12,939 bases of DNA from an uncultured Odoribacter sp. Lineage in GTDB: Bacteria; Bacteroidota; Bacteroidia; Bacteroidales; Marinifilaceae. The notes beneath the pieces were generated by a model that was given only the letters and a program-made list of their open reading frames with translations, was not told the origin of the DNA and made no database searches. A program made the position numbers and the translations under genes. Positions 1-6,983 of this stretch are shown in pieces. Position 1 is the stretch's first letter. Each line of letters starts with the position of its first letter. The stretch lies in assembly GCA_905204385.1 (NCBI GenBank), contig CAJKZL010000034.1, positions 1 through 12,939 on the forward strand. The letters run 5' to 3'.

Positions 1-315
1 TCGGGTGCTGCCCGCTTGGGCCTGAAGAGCATCTCGGCCCAGAGTTTCGACATCGAGCGTTCCGGGGCCTCTGCTTTGGAGATGGCAGGTACGGCTGTAA
101 ATGGAAAAATGGAAGCTTCCGGTGCGTCCAGGTTTGACTTGAATGCTTTCAAGGCTTCCAATGTCGAAGTGGATCTTTCAGGCACTGCAAAGGGGAAAAT
201 GAATGTTTCGGAAATGATTACAGGTGAAATTTCCGGAGCTTCGAAGTTATATTATATGGGCGGGGCTACTACCCGGGTAGACGTATCGGGTGCTGCGAGC
301 CTGAAACAACAATAA
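1..315 (+). CDS. GIN-domain (DUF2807-like) surface protein, C-terminal fragment
   Basis: The gene enters from the left edge already in frame (first codons read SGAARLG) and ends at TAA 313-315, so 104 residues of the C terminus are visible. The sequence is a run of short imperfect repeats built around SGAS, SGTA and SGAA, alternating with beta-prone stretches such as NVEVDLSG and TRVDVSGA. This pattern is typical of the Bacteroidota 'head GIN domain' / putative auto-transporter adhesin family, whose members form a parallel beta-helix and usually carry an N-terminal signal peptide; that part lies outside the window. The TTG at 16 is an internal codon, not a start. Its molecular role is unknown. 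It is on the same strand as the permease at 488 but 172 bp away, with a promoter-like element between, so it is probably not part of the export locus. Confidence 0.75.
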   Translation, partial: SGAARLGLKSISAQSFDIERSGASALEMAGTAVNGKMEASGASRFDLNAFKASNVEVDLSGTAKGKMNVSEMITGEISGASKLYYMGGATTRVDVSGAASLKQQ

Positions 316-342
316 GCCCCTAGGGTTTAGTTGGGATAGGAT

Positions 343-359
343 AAGGCGGGAAGGTTGCT
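343..359 (+). promoter_or_regulatory. candidate sigma-54 (-24/-12) promoter for the first permease
   Basis: The sequence AAGGCGGGAAGGTTGCT has GG at 345-346 and GC at 357-358, separated by exactly 10 nt. It matches the sigma-54 consensus (TTGGCACG-N4-TTGCW) in GGC, the G at the eighth position, and the whole TTGC plus T. The predicted start is near 370, leaving a leader of about 118 nt before the ATG at 488. No convincing housekeeping promoter (TTTG-N19-21-TAnnTTTG) was seen in 316-487, which favours this reading. No copy of the dyad at 6901-6922 lies upstream. Confidence 0.5.
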
Positions 360-388
360 GTTTGAAACATAAACAAGGCATTCCCGCC
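345..388. repeat. 8-bp perfect inverted repeat in the permease leader
   Basis: GGCGGGAA (345-352) is exactly complementary to TTCCCGCC (381-388), with a 28-nt loop. The left arm overlaps the candidate sigma-54 promoter, so a transcript from that promoter would lack it. Transcripts reading through from the GIN-domain gene could fold it. No T-run follows, so it is not a standard terminator. Confidence 0.35.
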
Positions 389-476
389 GATGCCATTCTA
401 ATTCATAGAGGGTCTAAGGTAAATTTTGCTGAATCGATCAGGCTGGGAAAAGTGTGCTGAGGGATAATTAAACACC

Positions 477-482
477 AGGAGG
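477..482 (+). promoter_or_regulatory. strong Shine-Dalgarno AGGAGG
   Basis: A perfect AGGAGG lies 5 nt before the ATG at 488 and fixes that start. Such a full Shine-Dalgarno is uncommon in Bacteroidota. The other genes here start behind AT-rich leaders without one, suggesting high translation of this permease once transcribed. Confidence 0.7.
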
Positions 483-487
483 ATGAT

Positions 488-2863
488 ATGGAATTATTCC
501 GAAATTTATTTCGTTATTTTAAATCTTTACGTTTTGCGTCGATATTGAATATCAGTGGTCTGGCAGTAGCATTGGCCGTTTTCTTGATGATCGTCGTGCA
601 ACTCCATTTTGAATGGGGATACGATCGGTTTCATCCGAAGAGCGATAGGATATTCAGGGTGGAAGCCTTATTTCCGACGTCCTTGCAATATTCGGCCAGT
701 ACTCCTCTTCCTTTAGGGGAAATTTTGAAAATGCAACTGACGGGAGTGGAGGATTATTTTATATTGAATAATTGGGGAAAAATGGTTGCCAGGGTGAAGG
801 ATGGCGAAGAATGGAGTGAAAAGTTTCCGGTGGATTGCATGCTCACTTCAGCATCGATGGTGGAGATGCTGGATATGAGGATAGTGGAAGGGGATGCGAA
901 AGAAGCCTTGTCGGTTACAGGATCGTTCGTCATACCGGAAAGCTTAGCCCGAAAATGGTTCCTGGGGCAGGCGGTAGGCAAGCAAATACGCATAGGGGGA
1001 GATGAGGAGTATGTATTTACCATCGGAGCCGTTTATCAGGATTTTCCCAGCAATTCGGTTTTTGCCAATGTTTGTTATACTAACCGGCCTGTATCCGATT
1101 TCTGGGGACAATGGGACGGGCAGTTGTTTGTGTTGTCCGAAACATCGGATATCGATCGTTTACAAAGGGGAATCGATGCATTGGAAGTGGAACCTTTAAA
1201 AATGATCTATGAAAGTCTACAGAAGGAGGAACAACGGCGAAGAGAAGGGAAATCTTATTTGAAAGTGGTTCCTTTGACCGATATATATTATGATGACCAG
1301 GTCATTTATGATATTCTTCCCAAAGGAAACCAAAAGCAGGCTTTCCTCATGCTGGGGGTGGGAATATTGGTGATTTTTATCGCCTTGGTCAATTTTGTTA
1401 ATTTCACTTTATCATTGGCGCCCGCAAGAATGCGGTCCGTCAATACGCGGAAAGTGTTGGGAGCGTCCACAGAACAGTTGAGAAGACATTTTATAGTGGA
1501 GGCTTTAGTTTATGTCGGTGTAGCCTATGTATTGGCGATGGTGCTGATTCAGATTGCGATCGGATGTGGCGGGGAGCAATGGTCGACCACTTCCCTCGGG
1601 CTGGCAGATAATTGGAAGTTGTATATATTCGCAGGGATAGGAGTTTTAATCGTCGGCGGATTGGCAGGATATTATCCGGCCTGCTATGTCACTTCTTTTG
1701 TTCCCGCTTTGGCGCTCAAAGGAAACTTTGTACACACTCCCCGGGGAGTAGCTTTCCGCAAGGGCTTGTCTGTTTTTCAGTTTACGGTTTCCGTGGTGTT
1801 GATTGCCTGCGCAATATTGATGATCCGGCAAAACCGGTATATCGGTAAATATGCCTTAGGATACGAGACCGAAAATATCGGTTGGGTAAAACTGGACCAG
1901 GGATTTGCCCGAAATACCAATGCCATCATAAACGAAGTCCGCCAATTGCCCGGAGTGGTGGACATTACCTTCAGCGATTTTGTTCCCGGCGGAGAAATGA
2001 TAGGGGGACGGGGAATCATCGTGGAGGGCATTCCCATGCAGTTCGATATCTGGAATGTGCATTATAATTTTTTGCAATTTTTTGGAGTGCCCTTGTTGGA
2101 AGGAGATACTATCTCCGTTTATAATCAAAATCAGTCTCAAATCTTATTGAATGAGGGAGCCTTGAAGAAGTTTCCGGTTTTGCAGCGGTATCTGGGAAAG
2201 AGTTGTGATGATATTTTTACTTGGGGTGGGAATCCCCTTTTTATCGGAGTGACCGGTGATGTACATTATCTTTCACTCCATCAGCCTATCGGAGTTTTGG
2301 CTATGATTTATAAACCGGATACTCCTATGAACACGCTGTTTTTTAAGCTTGCATCCGGAGATCAGCCTGCTGTGGTTCGGCAAATCGAAGGAATTTTCGA
2401 CCGTCTGGCACCGGAAAGTCTTTTTGAATTTCATTTTTTAGACGATACACTTCAGCAAAGTTATGAATATGATCACCGGGTGACTTCCCTGGTGAGCTTT
2501 TTGGGAGGACTTGCTATTTTTCTGGCTTTGGTGGGTATTTACGGAATGGTGGTTTTCCAGACGGAATATCGCCGCAAAGAGATTGCTGTTCGCAAAGTAA
2601 ACGGTGCAACGGTAAGTGAGATTCTTTTTTTACTGAACAAAGGAATGCTCTATCAAGGGCTGGCCGGATTTATTATAGCTTGTCCGCTGGCTTATTATAT
2701 CATGGAAATGTGGTTGAGGAATTTCAGCTATCATACCGATATCCGGATATGGATATTCGTTTCAGCCGGAATGATCGTCTTATCGGTATTATTGCTGACG
2801 GTTGCCTATCAGAGCATGAAGGCCGCCAACGCAAATCCGGTGCGCGAACTTATTAAGGAATAA
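488..2863 (+). CDS. MacB/FtsX-type ABC transporter permease (8 TM, no ATPase domain)
   Basis: The 791-residue product fits the double-module MacB_PCD/FtsX permease family common in Bacteroidota. It has TM1 (about 18-38), a large periplasmic domain (about 40-280), TM2-TM4 (about 285-305, 340-360, 378-398), TM5 (about 428-448), a second periplasmic domain (about 450-665), and TM6-TM8 (about 668-690, 718-740, 754-776). Each half carries the FtsX-type cytoplasmic motif: NTRKVLGAS near 322-330 and IAVRKVNGAT near 697-706, and the protein ends with KAANANPVRELIKE. There are no Walker motifs, so it must borrow an ATPase, most likely the one at 6097-6795. Family members of the MacB kind couple cytoplasmic ATP hydrolysis to periplasmic movements that push substrates through a TolC channel. 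It is transcribed toward the kinase gene (30 bp between stops) and is separated from the two permeases at 9806 and 12159. The substrate is unknown. Confidence 0.85.
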   Translation: MELFRNLFRYFKSLRFASILNISGLAVALAVFLMIVVQLHFEWGYDRFHPKSDRIFRVEALFPTSLQYSASTPLPLGEILKMQLTGVEDYFILNNWGKMVARVKDGEEWSEKFPVDCMLTSASMVEMLDMRIVEGDAKEALSVTGSFVIPESLARKWFLGQAVGKQIRIGGDEEYVFTIGAVYQDFPSNSVFANVCYTNRPVSDFWGQWDGQLFVLSETSDIDRLQRGIDALEVEPLKMIYESLQKEEQRRREGKSYLKVVPLTDIYYDDQVIYDILPKGNQKQAFLMLGVGILVIFIALVNFVNFTLSLAPARMRSVNTRKVLGASTEQLRRHFIVEALVYVGVAYVLAMVLIQIAIGCGGEQWSTTSLGLADNWKLYIFAGIGVLIVGGLAGYYPACYVTSFVPALALKGNFVHTPRGVAFRKGLSVFQFTVSVVLIACAILMIRQNRYIGKYALGYETENIGWVKLDQGFARNTNAIINEVRQLPGVVDITFSDFVPGGEMIGGRGIIVEGIPMQFDIWNVHYNFLQFFGVPLLEGDTISVYNQNQSQILLNEGALKKFPVLQRYLGKSCDDIFTWGGNPLFIGVTGDVHYLSLHQPIGVLAMIYKPDTPMNTLFFKLASGDQPAVVRQIEGIFDRLAPESLFEFHFLDDTLQQSYEYDHRVTSLVSFLGGLAIFLALVGIYGMVVFQTEYRRKEIAVRKVNGATVSEILFLLNKGMLYQGLAGFIIACPLAYYIMEMWLRNFSYHTDIRIWIFVSAGMIVLSVLLLTVAYQSMKAANANPVRELIKE

Positions 2864-2877
2864 GGGACGCCTATTTT
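2844..2877 (+). terminator. possible weak intrinsic terminator overlapping the permease stop
   Basis: A CTTATT / AATAAG stem (2849-2854 with 2859-2864, loop AAGG) spans the TAA stop, with an outer GCG/CGC pairing (2844-2846 with 2868-2870), followed by TTTTT at 2873-2877. The stem is AT-rich and interrupted, so the call is tentative. A termination signal is expected here because the next gene is convergent. Confidence 0.3.
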
Positions 2878-2893
2878 TCAGACAGAATGTCGG

Positions 2894-4141
2894 TTATAAG
2901 GTAAGGGTAAACGTAGTTTCATGGTGGGGAAGGGAGGAGACTTTGATATTCCCTCCATGGGCCCGCATAATTTGACGGGCAATGCTAAGCCCGATCCCCG
3001 AACCTTCGGTTTTAGTGGTATAGAAAGGTACAAAAATTTCGTTTACGATTTCGGAAGGAATACCGGGACCGTTATCGGAAATTTTTATGCGAATGTTGTT
3101 TATCAAAAGTTCTTTTTCGGCAGTGATGGACAAAGTTCCCTGAGATTGCGCCTGCATGGCTTGAAATGCATTTTTCATCAGGTTTAATATCACTTGCCCC
3201 AGAAGATTGGGGTCTGCATATATTTTTAAATCCAGAGGAGTTATATGCGTCTGGATGGTGATTCGATCGAAATTGGGTTCCATGCTACAAAGGATGATCA
3301 TGCGATGGATAAACTCTTGTAAATCGATGCTTTCTTTGACGGGTTCCGGAATGCGGGTAAATTTCCGGTAAGATTCTACGAATGAAATCAGGCTTTTTCC
3401 TGTGTCGCTGATTACCTGTAATCCATTAATGGTATTTTGTTTGAGGCTCTCCCGGTCTTGTTCTGCTTCCGGAGCCCGGTAAAAGGAAAGCAGGGTATCG
3501 CTTAACGAGGTGATAGGAGCGATGGAGTTCATGATCTCGTGCGAGAGTACCCGGATCAGCCGGATCCAGGAATCGATTTCCTTTTCATCCATTTCGTTTT
3601 CGATGTCGTTGATTACCAAAAGTCTGACCTCTTCCCCCTGTATCCGAATGGAAGCGGCGTTGATGAGCAACTGTACGGTTCCCCTTTCGTTGGTGTAACT
3701 GACCCGCTGGCTTTCCCCTGGTTTAATATGCTGAAACACCGTTTGCAGGTGTGAGGATACTTTGTGTAGTTGACTGATGTGAGTGAAAATGTCCAATCCC
3801 AGTAGTTTTAAAGCAAAGCGATTGGATTGGGTAACAAATCCCTTCGGATTCAGAGCAATGATTCCGGTGTTTATACTGCTAAGAATCAATTCGTAATATT
3901 TTTCTTTCTGTTGTATTTCCAACCGGGTATTCTGGATGATATTTTTGATCCGGTTTAAGGAGTGATTCAATAACCGTTCCGAAGGAAGCCCTTTCTTTTC
4001 AATAAACCGAAGCGTAAAATCGTCATTGTCCAGCGAATCGAAAAAATAGGACAATTTCCGATTGACCGACCTAAGCCGTAAAACCAGCCAGCCGATGAGC
4101 AAAAGGAGGGGGAGGAGGAGGAGAGGGAGGAGAAGAGGCAT
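2894..4141 (-). CDS. membrane-bound sensor histidine kinase (NtrY/NtrB-like), shortened N terminus
   Basis: The 415-residue protein is the partner of the sigma-54 response regulator upstream. It starts with a Leu/Pro-rich single TM segment (about 3-22), a short linker (VNRKLSYFFDSL, 26-37), a PAS-like region (about 78-180), then a HisKA domain with H-box LSHEIMNS (phospho-acceptor His201) and an ATPase domain with N-box NLMKNA (320-325), G1 box DNGPG (356-360) and G2 box GSGIGLS (380-386). All catalytic motifs are intact. Bacteroidota kinases of this type usually have two N-terminal TM segments; here only one remains. Upstream of the ATG the frame holds only four codons before a TAA (4154-4156) inside the heptamer repeat array, so no extension is possible. 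The ATG follows CCCC with no Shine-Dalgarno. Inference: insertion of the S23 cassette removed or replaced the original 5' end and its signals. Kinase activity is probably preserved; signal input may be altered. Confidence 0.85.
   Translation of the reverse strand: MPLLLPLLLLPLLLLIGWLVLRLRSVNRKLSYFFDSLDNDDFTLRFIEKKGLPSERLLNHSLNRIKNIIQNTRLEIQQKEKYYELILSSINTGIIALNPKGFVTQSNRFALKLLGLDIFTHISQLHKVSSHLQTVFQHIKPGESQRVSYTNERGTVQLLINAASIRIQGEEVRLLVINDIENEMDEKEIDSWIRLIRVLSHEIMNSIAPITSLSDTLLSFYRAPEAEQDRESLKQNTINGLQVISDTGKSLISFVESYRKFTRIPEPVKESIDLQEFIHRMIILCSMEPNFDRITIQTHITPLDLKIYADPNLLGQVILNLMKNAFQAMQAQSQGTLSITAEKELLINNIRIKISDNGPGIPSEIVNEIFVPFYTTKTEGSGIGLSIARQIMRAHGGNIKVSSLPHHETTFTLTL
4101..4138. repeat. 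38-nt uninterrupted purine tract (pyrimidine on the kinase coding strand)
   Basis: From 4101 to 4138 the + strand is only A and G, mostly GGA/GGAGG repeats. On the coding strand this gives CTC/CCT codons for the Leu/Pro-rich start of the kinase. The simple-sequence nature makes it slippage-prone, and it sits at the kinase start next to the heptamer array. Confidence 0.7.
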
Positions 4142-4145
4142 GGGG

Positions 4146-4201
4146 ATTAAAGTTTATGGATTAAAGTTTAAAGTTTATAGTTTAAAGTTTATAGTTTAGG
4201 G
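4146..4201. repeat. heptamer array, left flank of the S23 cassette
   Basis: Eight consecutive 7-nt units of the type TTTAAAG / TTTATAG / ATTAAAG fill 4146-4201. They include a perfect tandem 14-mer TTTAAAGTTTATAG at 4167-4180 and 4181-4194. The same heptamers occur in inverted orientation at 4584-4618 on the other side of the gene. The array abuts the kinase ATG (4139-4141). Confidence 0.85.
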
Positions 4202-4202
4202 G

Positions 4203-4574
4203 TTAATGGTTGGATTGGTAGCGATGAAGAGAGCTAAGCATTGCAGCGATATTTTTTATTTTTATGCGTAGATTATCTACGGTTGAAACAGGGATATATG
4301 CTAATTTTTCTGCAAGTAATAAATGATTCATCGTTTCCATTAAACTGGCAAAAGCTATCGTTGTAAAGTGAGCTTGGTCTTTGTGGCTTAATCGTCCTGT
4401 TCCTTCTGCAATGTTTGCTGTGACAGAAGAAATAGCTCTTCTCAGTTGATCGGTTAAAGAAAATTGTTCGGATTTTGGAAAATCGTTTGTTATTTTATAA
4501 ATTTCTACTGTCAAGTCCATCGCTTTTTGCCATACCTCTAATTTTTCGAAATTGAATATATTATTGTTTTCCAT
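4203..4574 (-). CDS. four-helix bundle protein, S23 / 23S rRNA intervening-sequence protein family
   Basis: The 123-residue protein has the family hallmarks: an N-terminal FEKLEVWQKAMDLTVEIY segment (about 9-26), FPKSEQFSLTDQLRRA (about 33-48), and SSVTANIAEGTGR (about 49-61), followed by two more amphipathic helices and a polar tail. The length matches the usual 115-130 residues. The family was first seen as ORFs inside intervening sequences of 23S rRNA genes; many free-standing copies occur in Bacteroidota, and related four-helix bundles serve as accessory variability proteins (Avd) of diversity-generating retroelements. No reverse transcriptase or variable-region repeat is visible here. 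It probably forms a ring-shaped oligomer that binds nucleic acid; its role is unknown. Its whole 5' leader is the right heptamer array; no promoter of its own was found, so it is probably read from the regulator promoter. Confidence 0.85.
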   Translation of the reverse strand: MENNNIFNFEKLEVWQKAMDLTVEIYKITNDFPKSEQFSLTDQLRRAISSVTANIAEGTGRLSHKDQAHFTTIAFASLMETMNHLLLAEKLAYIPVSTVDNLRIKIKNIAAMLSSLHRYQSNH

Positions 4575-4583
4575 ACTCTTAGT

Positions 4584-4618
4584 CTTTAAACCATAAACTT
4601 TAAACTTTAAACTATAAA
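4584..4618. repeat. heptamer array, right flank of the S23 cassette
   Basis: Five 7-nt units lie here: CTTTAAA, CCATAAA, CTTTAAA, CTTTAAA, CTATAAA. They are the reverse complements of the units at 4146-4201, so the two arrays form long, imperfect inverted ends around the gene. The array starts 3 bp from the regulator stop codon. Confidence 0.85.
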
Positions 4619-4621
4619 CAA

Positions 4622-5992
4622 CTACAGTCCAAACTTCTTCATCTTATTGTAGAGTGTCTGGCGGGTGATGCCGAGTTGGGCGGCTATGGCGGAAATGTTG
4701 CCTTCGTGGCGGGCTATGGCTTTTTTGATCATATCTTTTTCCATATCCTCCAGGGTTTGTATGGAAGAGGAGATAGGGATGGAAGGGGAAGAGGATTTAA
4801 AAAATAAGTCTTCTGGCAAAAGGCAGGGACCGTCGCTCATAATGACGGCTTTTTCGAGGGTGTGCTGTAATTCCCTGACATTTCCCGGCCAGGGGTATTC
4901 CAGCAAGCGTTTCTGAGTTTCCGGAGTTAAAGATAAATAGGGCTTATGGTATTTCTGACTATATTTGTTCAGGAAAAAATCTGCCAGTATCAGGATGTCT
5001 TTTCCCCGCTTACGGAGGGGAGGAATTTCCAGATGGATGGTATTGATCCGGTATAGCAAGTCCTCCCGGAAAGTGCCTTTTTCCACCATTTCCTGCAGAT
5101 TACTGTTGGTGGCACAGATTAACCGGATGTTTGTATCTATGGGACGGTTCGAACCTACGCGGATAATCCGGCGGCTTTGTACTGCGGCCAATAATTTGGA
5201 TTGTAAAGGATAGGAAAGATTGCCGATTTCATCCAGGAATAGAGTTCCTTTGTTGGCTGCTTCAAATTTACCGGCCCGGTCTTCCTTAGCATCGGTGAAG
5301 GCGCCTTTGACATGTCCGAAAAGTTCGCTTTCAAACAAGGTCTCGGTAATGGCCCCCATGTCCACGGTGATGAGGATTTCATTTTTACGGGTGGAGGGAG
5401 CATGAATCTCCCGGGCTATGATTTCTTTCCCGGTGCCGTTTTCGCCCGTAAGTAATACGTTAGCATCGGTTGCGGCGATTTTGTGTACCAAATGACGCAA
5501 TTGCTGCATAACTTCCGATGCTCCCCATACCAATTCATTATCGGTATTCAACTGATGTTTCAATACCGTTTCTTTTTCTTTGAGTTGTTTGATTTGATTC
5601 CGGGATTCGTTGAGGCGGTAGGCGGAAAGTAAAGTGGCTATCAGTTTGGCATTGTCCCAGGGCTTTACTACGAAATCCGTAGCGCCCTCCTTCACCGCTT
5701 TGACTGCCAAGTCAATGTCGGCATAAGCGGTAAACAAAACTACGGGCAATTCTTTATGGCATTTCCGGACTTCTCCCAGCCAGAAAATACCTTCGTTGCC
5801 GGTGTTGATTCCGGCAGAGAAGTTCATATCCAGCAGCAGAACATCTACTTCATCGCTTTCCAGTACGGACAATAGCCGGTTGGGATTGCTGAGCGTAATT
5901 ACTTTTTTAAAAGTACCGGACAGCAACAATTCAAGTGCTGCCAGTACTCCTTTATTATCATCTACAACGAGGACGGTCCCTTGCTTGTTCAT
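4622..5992 (-). CDS. sigma-54-dependent response regulator (NtrC/AtoC class)
   Basis: The 456-residue protein has a receiver domain (about 1-125; acidic pocket DD 11-12, phospho-acceptor Asp55 in VLLLD, Thr88, Lys110), a AAA+ sigma-54 activator domain (about 155-385; Walker A GENGTGKE 183-190, sigma-54 contact loop GAFTDA 230-235, Walker B GTLFLDEI 249-256, WPGNVREL 368-375), and a Fis-type helix-turn-helix (about 425-453, [18 protein letters not shown]). When phosphorylated by its partner kinase it should oligomerise, bind dyads upstream of -24/-12 promoters and drive open-complex formation. The contact loop has Asp where most family members have Gly (GAFTGA). It lies downstream of the ATPase gene on the same strand but has its own housekeeping promoter at 6016-6046. 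The likely targets are the two sigma-54-like promoters at 6823-6838 and 6984-6999. The partner kinase follows after the inserted S23 cassette. Confidence 0.93.
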   Translation of the reverse strand: MNKQGTVLVVDDNKGVLAALELLLSGTFKKVITLSNPNRLLSVLESDEVDVLLLDMNFSAGINTGNEGIFWLGEVRKCHKELPVVLFTAYADIDLAVKAVKEGATDFVVKPWDNAKLIATLLSAYRLNESRNQIKQLKEKETVLKHQLNTDNELVWGASEVMQQLRHLVHKIAATDANVLLTGENGTGKEIIAREIHAPSTRKNEILITVDMGAITETLFESELFGHVKGAFTDAKEDRAGKFEAANKGTLFLDEIGNLSYPLQSKLLAAVQSRRIIRVGSNRPIDTNIRLICATNSNLQEMVEKGTFREDLLYRINTIHLEIPPLRKRGKDILILADFFLNKYSQKYHKPYLSLTPETQKRLLEYPWPGNVRELQHTLEKAVIMSDGPCLLPEDLFFKSSSPSIPISSSIQTLEDMEKDMIKKAIARHEGNISAIAAQLGITRQTLYNKMKKFGL

Positions 5993-6015
5993 ATCGACGT
6001 ATTCAAAATGGAATA

Positions 6016-6046
6016 CAAAAATAGGCTTTATTTACAGAGTTACAAA
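6016..6046 (-). promoter_or_regulatory. housekeeping (sigma-ABfr type) promoter for regulator and kinase
   Basis: On the minus strand TTTG (plus 6043-6046) is followed after exactly 19 nt by TATTTTTG (plus 6016-6023), a perfect match to the Bacteroidota consensus TTTG-N19-21-TAnnTTTG. Transcription would begin near 6010, giving a leader of about 18 nt before the regulator ATG at 5992. This would keep the two-component pair expressed independently of the sigma-54 promoter driving the ATPase. Confidence 0.7.
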
Positions 6047-6096
6047 GTGGTAGAGTGGGAACATGCACAGACTTATACAGCCGTTGTTGCTACCGC

Positions 6097-6795
6097 TTAG
6101 CGTTTAAACTCCACTCCCTCGCTCCGGGTTTGTTCTGTAATAATCTGTCCGTCGAAAAGATTGATGATCCGGTGTGCATAGGATGCGTCATGCTGGGAGT
6201 GGGTCACCATGATGATCGTAGTGCCTTCCTGATTCAGTTCCGTTAGAAGACTCATTACATCACTGCCGTTTTTGGAGTCCAGGTTACCGGTAGGTTCGTC
6301 GGCCAGGATTAACTTAGGACCGGCAACGACGGCCCGGGCAATGGCTACTCTTTGCTGTTGTCCTCCCGAAAGCTGTTGAGGGAAATGTTTGGCCCGGTGG
6401 CTGATGTTCATCCGATTCAGGATAGAATTGATTAATTCTTTTTTCTCGCTGGCTTTCTTTTTGAGGTATACCAGTGGAAGTTCCACATTTTCGTAAACGT
6501 TCAGTTCATCGATCAGATTAAAGCTTTGAAATACGAAACCGATGTTTCCTTTCCGGACTTGGGTACGCTGTTTTTCTTTCAGATGTCCCACTTCCTGGCC
6601 ATTGAAATAGTAGTTCCCTTCGGTGGGATTATCCAGTAAGCCGATGATATTCAGCAAAGTGGATTTTCCACATCCGGAAGGACCCATAATGGCGACAAAT
6701 TCTCCTTCCTTAACTTCCAGGGATACATTGTTTAGAGCAGTAGTTTCCACTTCTTCCGTGCGGAATACTTTACTTAAGTTCTCAATTTTTATCAT
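6097..6795 (-). CDS. ABC transporter ATP-binding protein (MacB/LolD/FtsE family)
   Basis: The 232-residue stand-alone nucleotide-binding subunit has Walker [10 protein letters not shown] (38-46), Q-loop Gln90 (FVFQSFNL), signature LSGGQQQR (142-149), Walker B LILADEP (162-168), D-loop NLDS (171-174) and the switch His199 (VTHS). This set and the length are those of the MacB/LolD/FtsE clade, whose partners are MacB/FtsX-fold permeases, here the ATPase-less ones at 488, 9806 and 12159. It is transcribed away from tolC; the regulator follows 104 bp downstream on the same strand. A sigma-54-like promoter directly precedes it. It should sit on the cytoplasmic face of the inner membrane and power export. 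As the only ATPase gene in view, it may serve all the permeases. Confidence 0.92.
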   Translation of the reverse strand: MIKIENLSKVFRTEEVETTALNNVSLEVKEGEFVAIMGPSGCGKSTLLNIIGLLDNPTEGNYYFNGQEVGHLKEKQRTQVRKGNIGFVFQSFNLIDELNVYENVELPLVYLKKKASEKKELINSILNRMNISHRAKHFPQQLSGGQQQRVAIARAVVAGPKLILADEPTGNLDSKNGSDVMSLLTELNQEGTTIIMVTHSQHDASYAHRIINLFDGQIITEQTRSEGVEFKR

Positions 6796-6822
6796 AGCTT
6801 TTATAAGTTTTTCCGATTCTTT

Positions 6823-6838
6823 GCGAATAATATGCCAA
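6823..6838 (-). promoter_or_regulatory. sigma-54-type (-24/-12) promoter of the ATPase gene
   Basis: On the minus strand the sequence reads TTGGCATATTATTCGC: TTGGCA is exact and GC follows GG after exactly 10 nt. The predicted start is near 6811, giving a leader of about 16 nt before the ATG at 6795. A separate exact -7 box (TATCTTTG, plus 6858-6865) lacks a -33 partner and is a weaker alternative. The match is strengthened by the dyad at 6901-6922, centred 100 bp upstream. Confidence 0.65.
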
Positions 6839-6900
6839 AATACAATAAATGTTGATACAAAGATAGTTAACTCTTTGGATTTACTCCTCTTATGCCTAAA

Positions 6901-6922
6901 TATTTGACAATGCTGTCAAATA
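6901..6922. promoter_or_regulatory. palindromic operator, probable binding site of the sigma-54 activator
   Basis: TATTTGACA (6901-6909) and TGTCAAATA (6914-6922) form perfect 9-bp arms around ATGC. The centre (6911.5) is about 100 bp from each predicted sigma-54 start site, 6811 on minus and 7011 on plus. Upstream activator sites for NtrC-class proteins usually lie 80-150 bp from the start and are dyads of this size. The likely binder is the Fis-type HTH of the regulator at 4622-5992. Confidence 0.65.
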
Positions 6923-6983
6923 AATAGACAAAAGATTTTAGGGTTATTTTGGTAAATAATTGATAATCAGTTATGATCATACT

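Larger units (their letters stand above)
4146..4618 (-). mobile_element. S23/four-helix-bundle gene cassette with inverted heptamer ends (putative insertion)
   Basis: The unit consists of left heptamer array, gene 4203-4574, and right heptamer array. It fills the whole space between the regulator stop (4622-4624) and the kinase ATG (4141), leaving 3-4 bp at each side. The inverted flanks, visibly more AT-rich sequence, and an unrelated gene inside a regulator/kinase pair suggest insertion. No transposase is encoded and no target-site duplication could be recognised, so how it moves, and whether it still can, is unknown. Confidence 0.5.

Noticed and set aside
2881..2891. GACA/TGTC mini-hairpin between the convergent permease and kinase genes
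   Set aside because: Only 4 bp of stem, no adjoining T-run on either strand.
4203..4574. Four-helix bundle protein as the Avd component of a diversity-generating retroelement
   Set aside because: No reverse transcriptase, template repeat or variable repeat is visible within the window; the S23/IVP family fits without them.
5767..5780. GG-N10-GC element antisense to the regulator gene, as a sigma-54 promoter linked to the 5699 dyad
   Set aside because: Only the four core bases match; such matches are frequent by chance, and no gene lies downstream on that strand.
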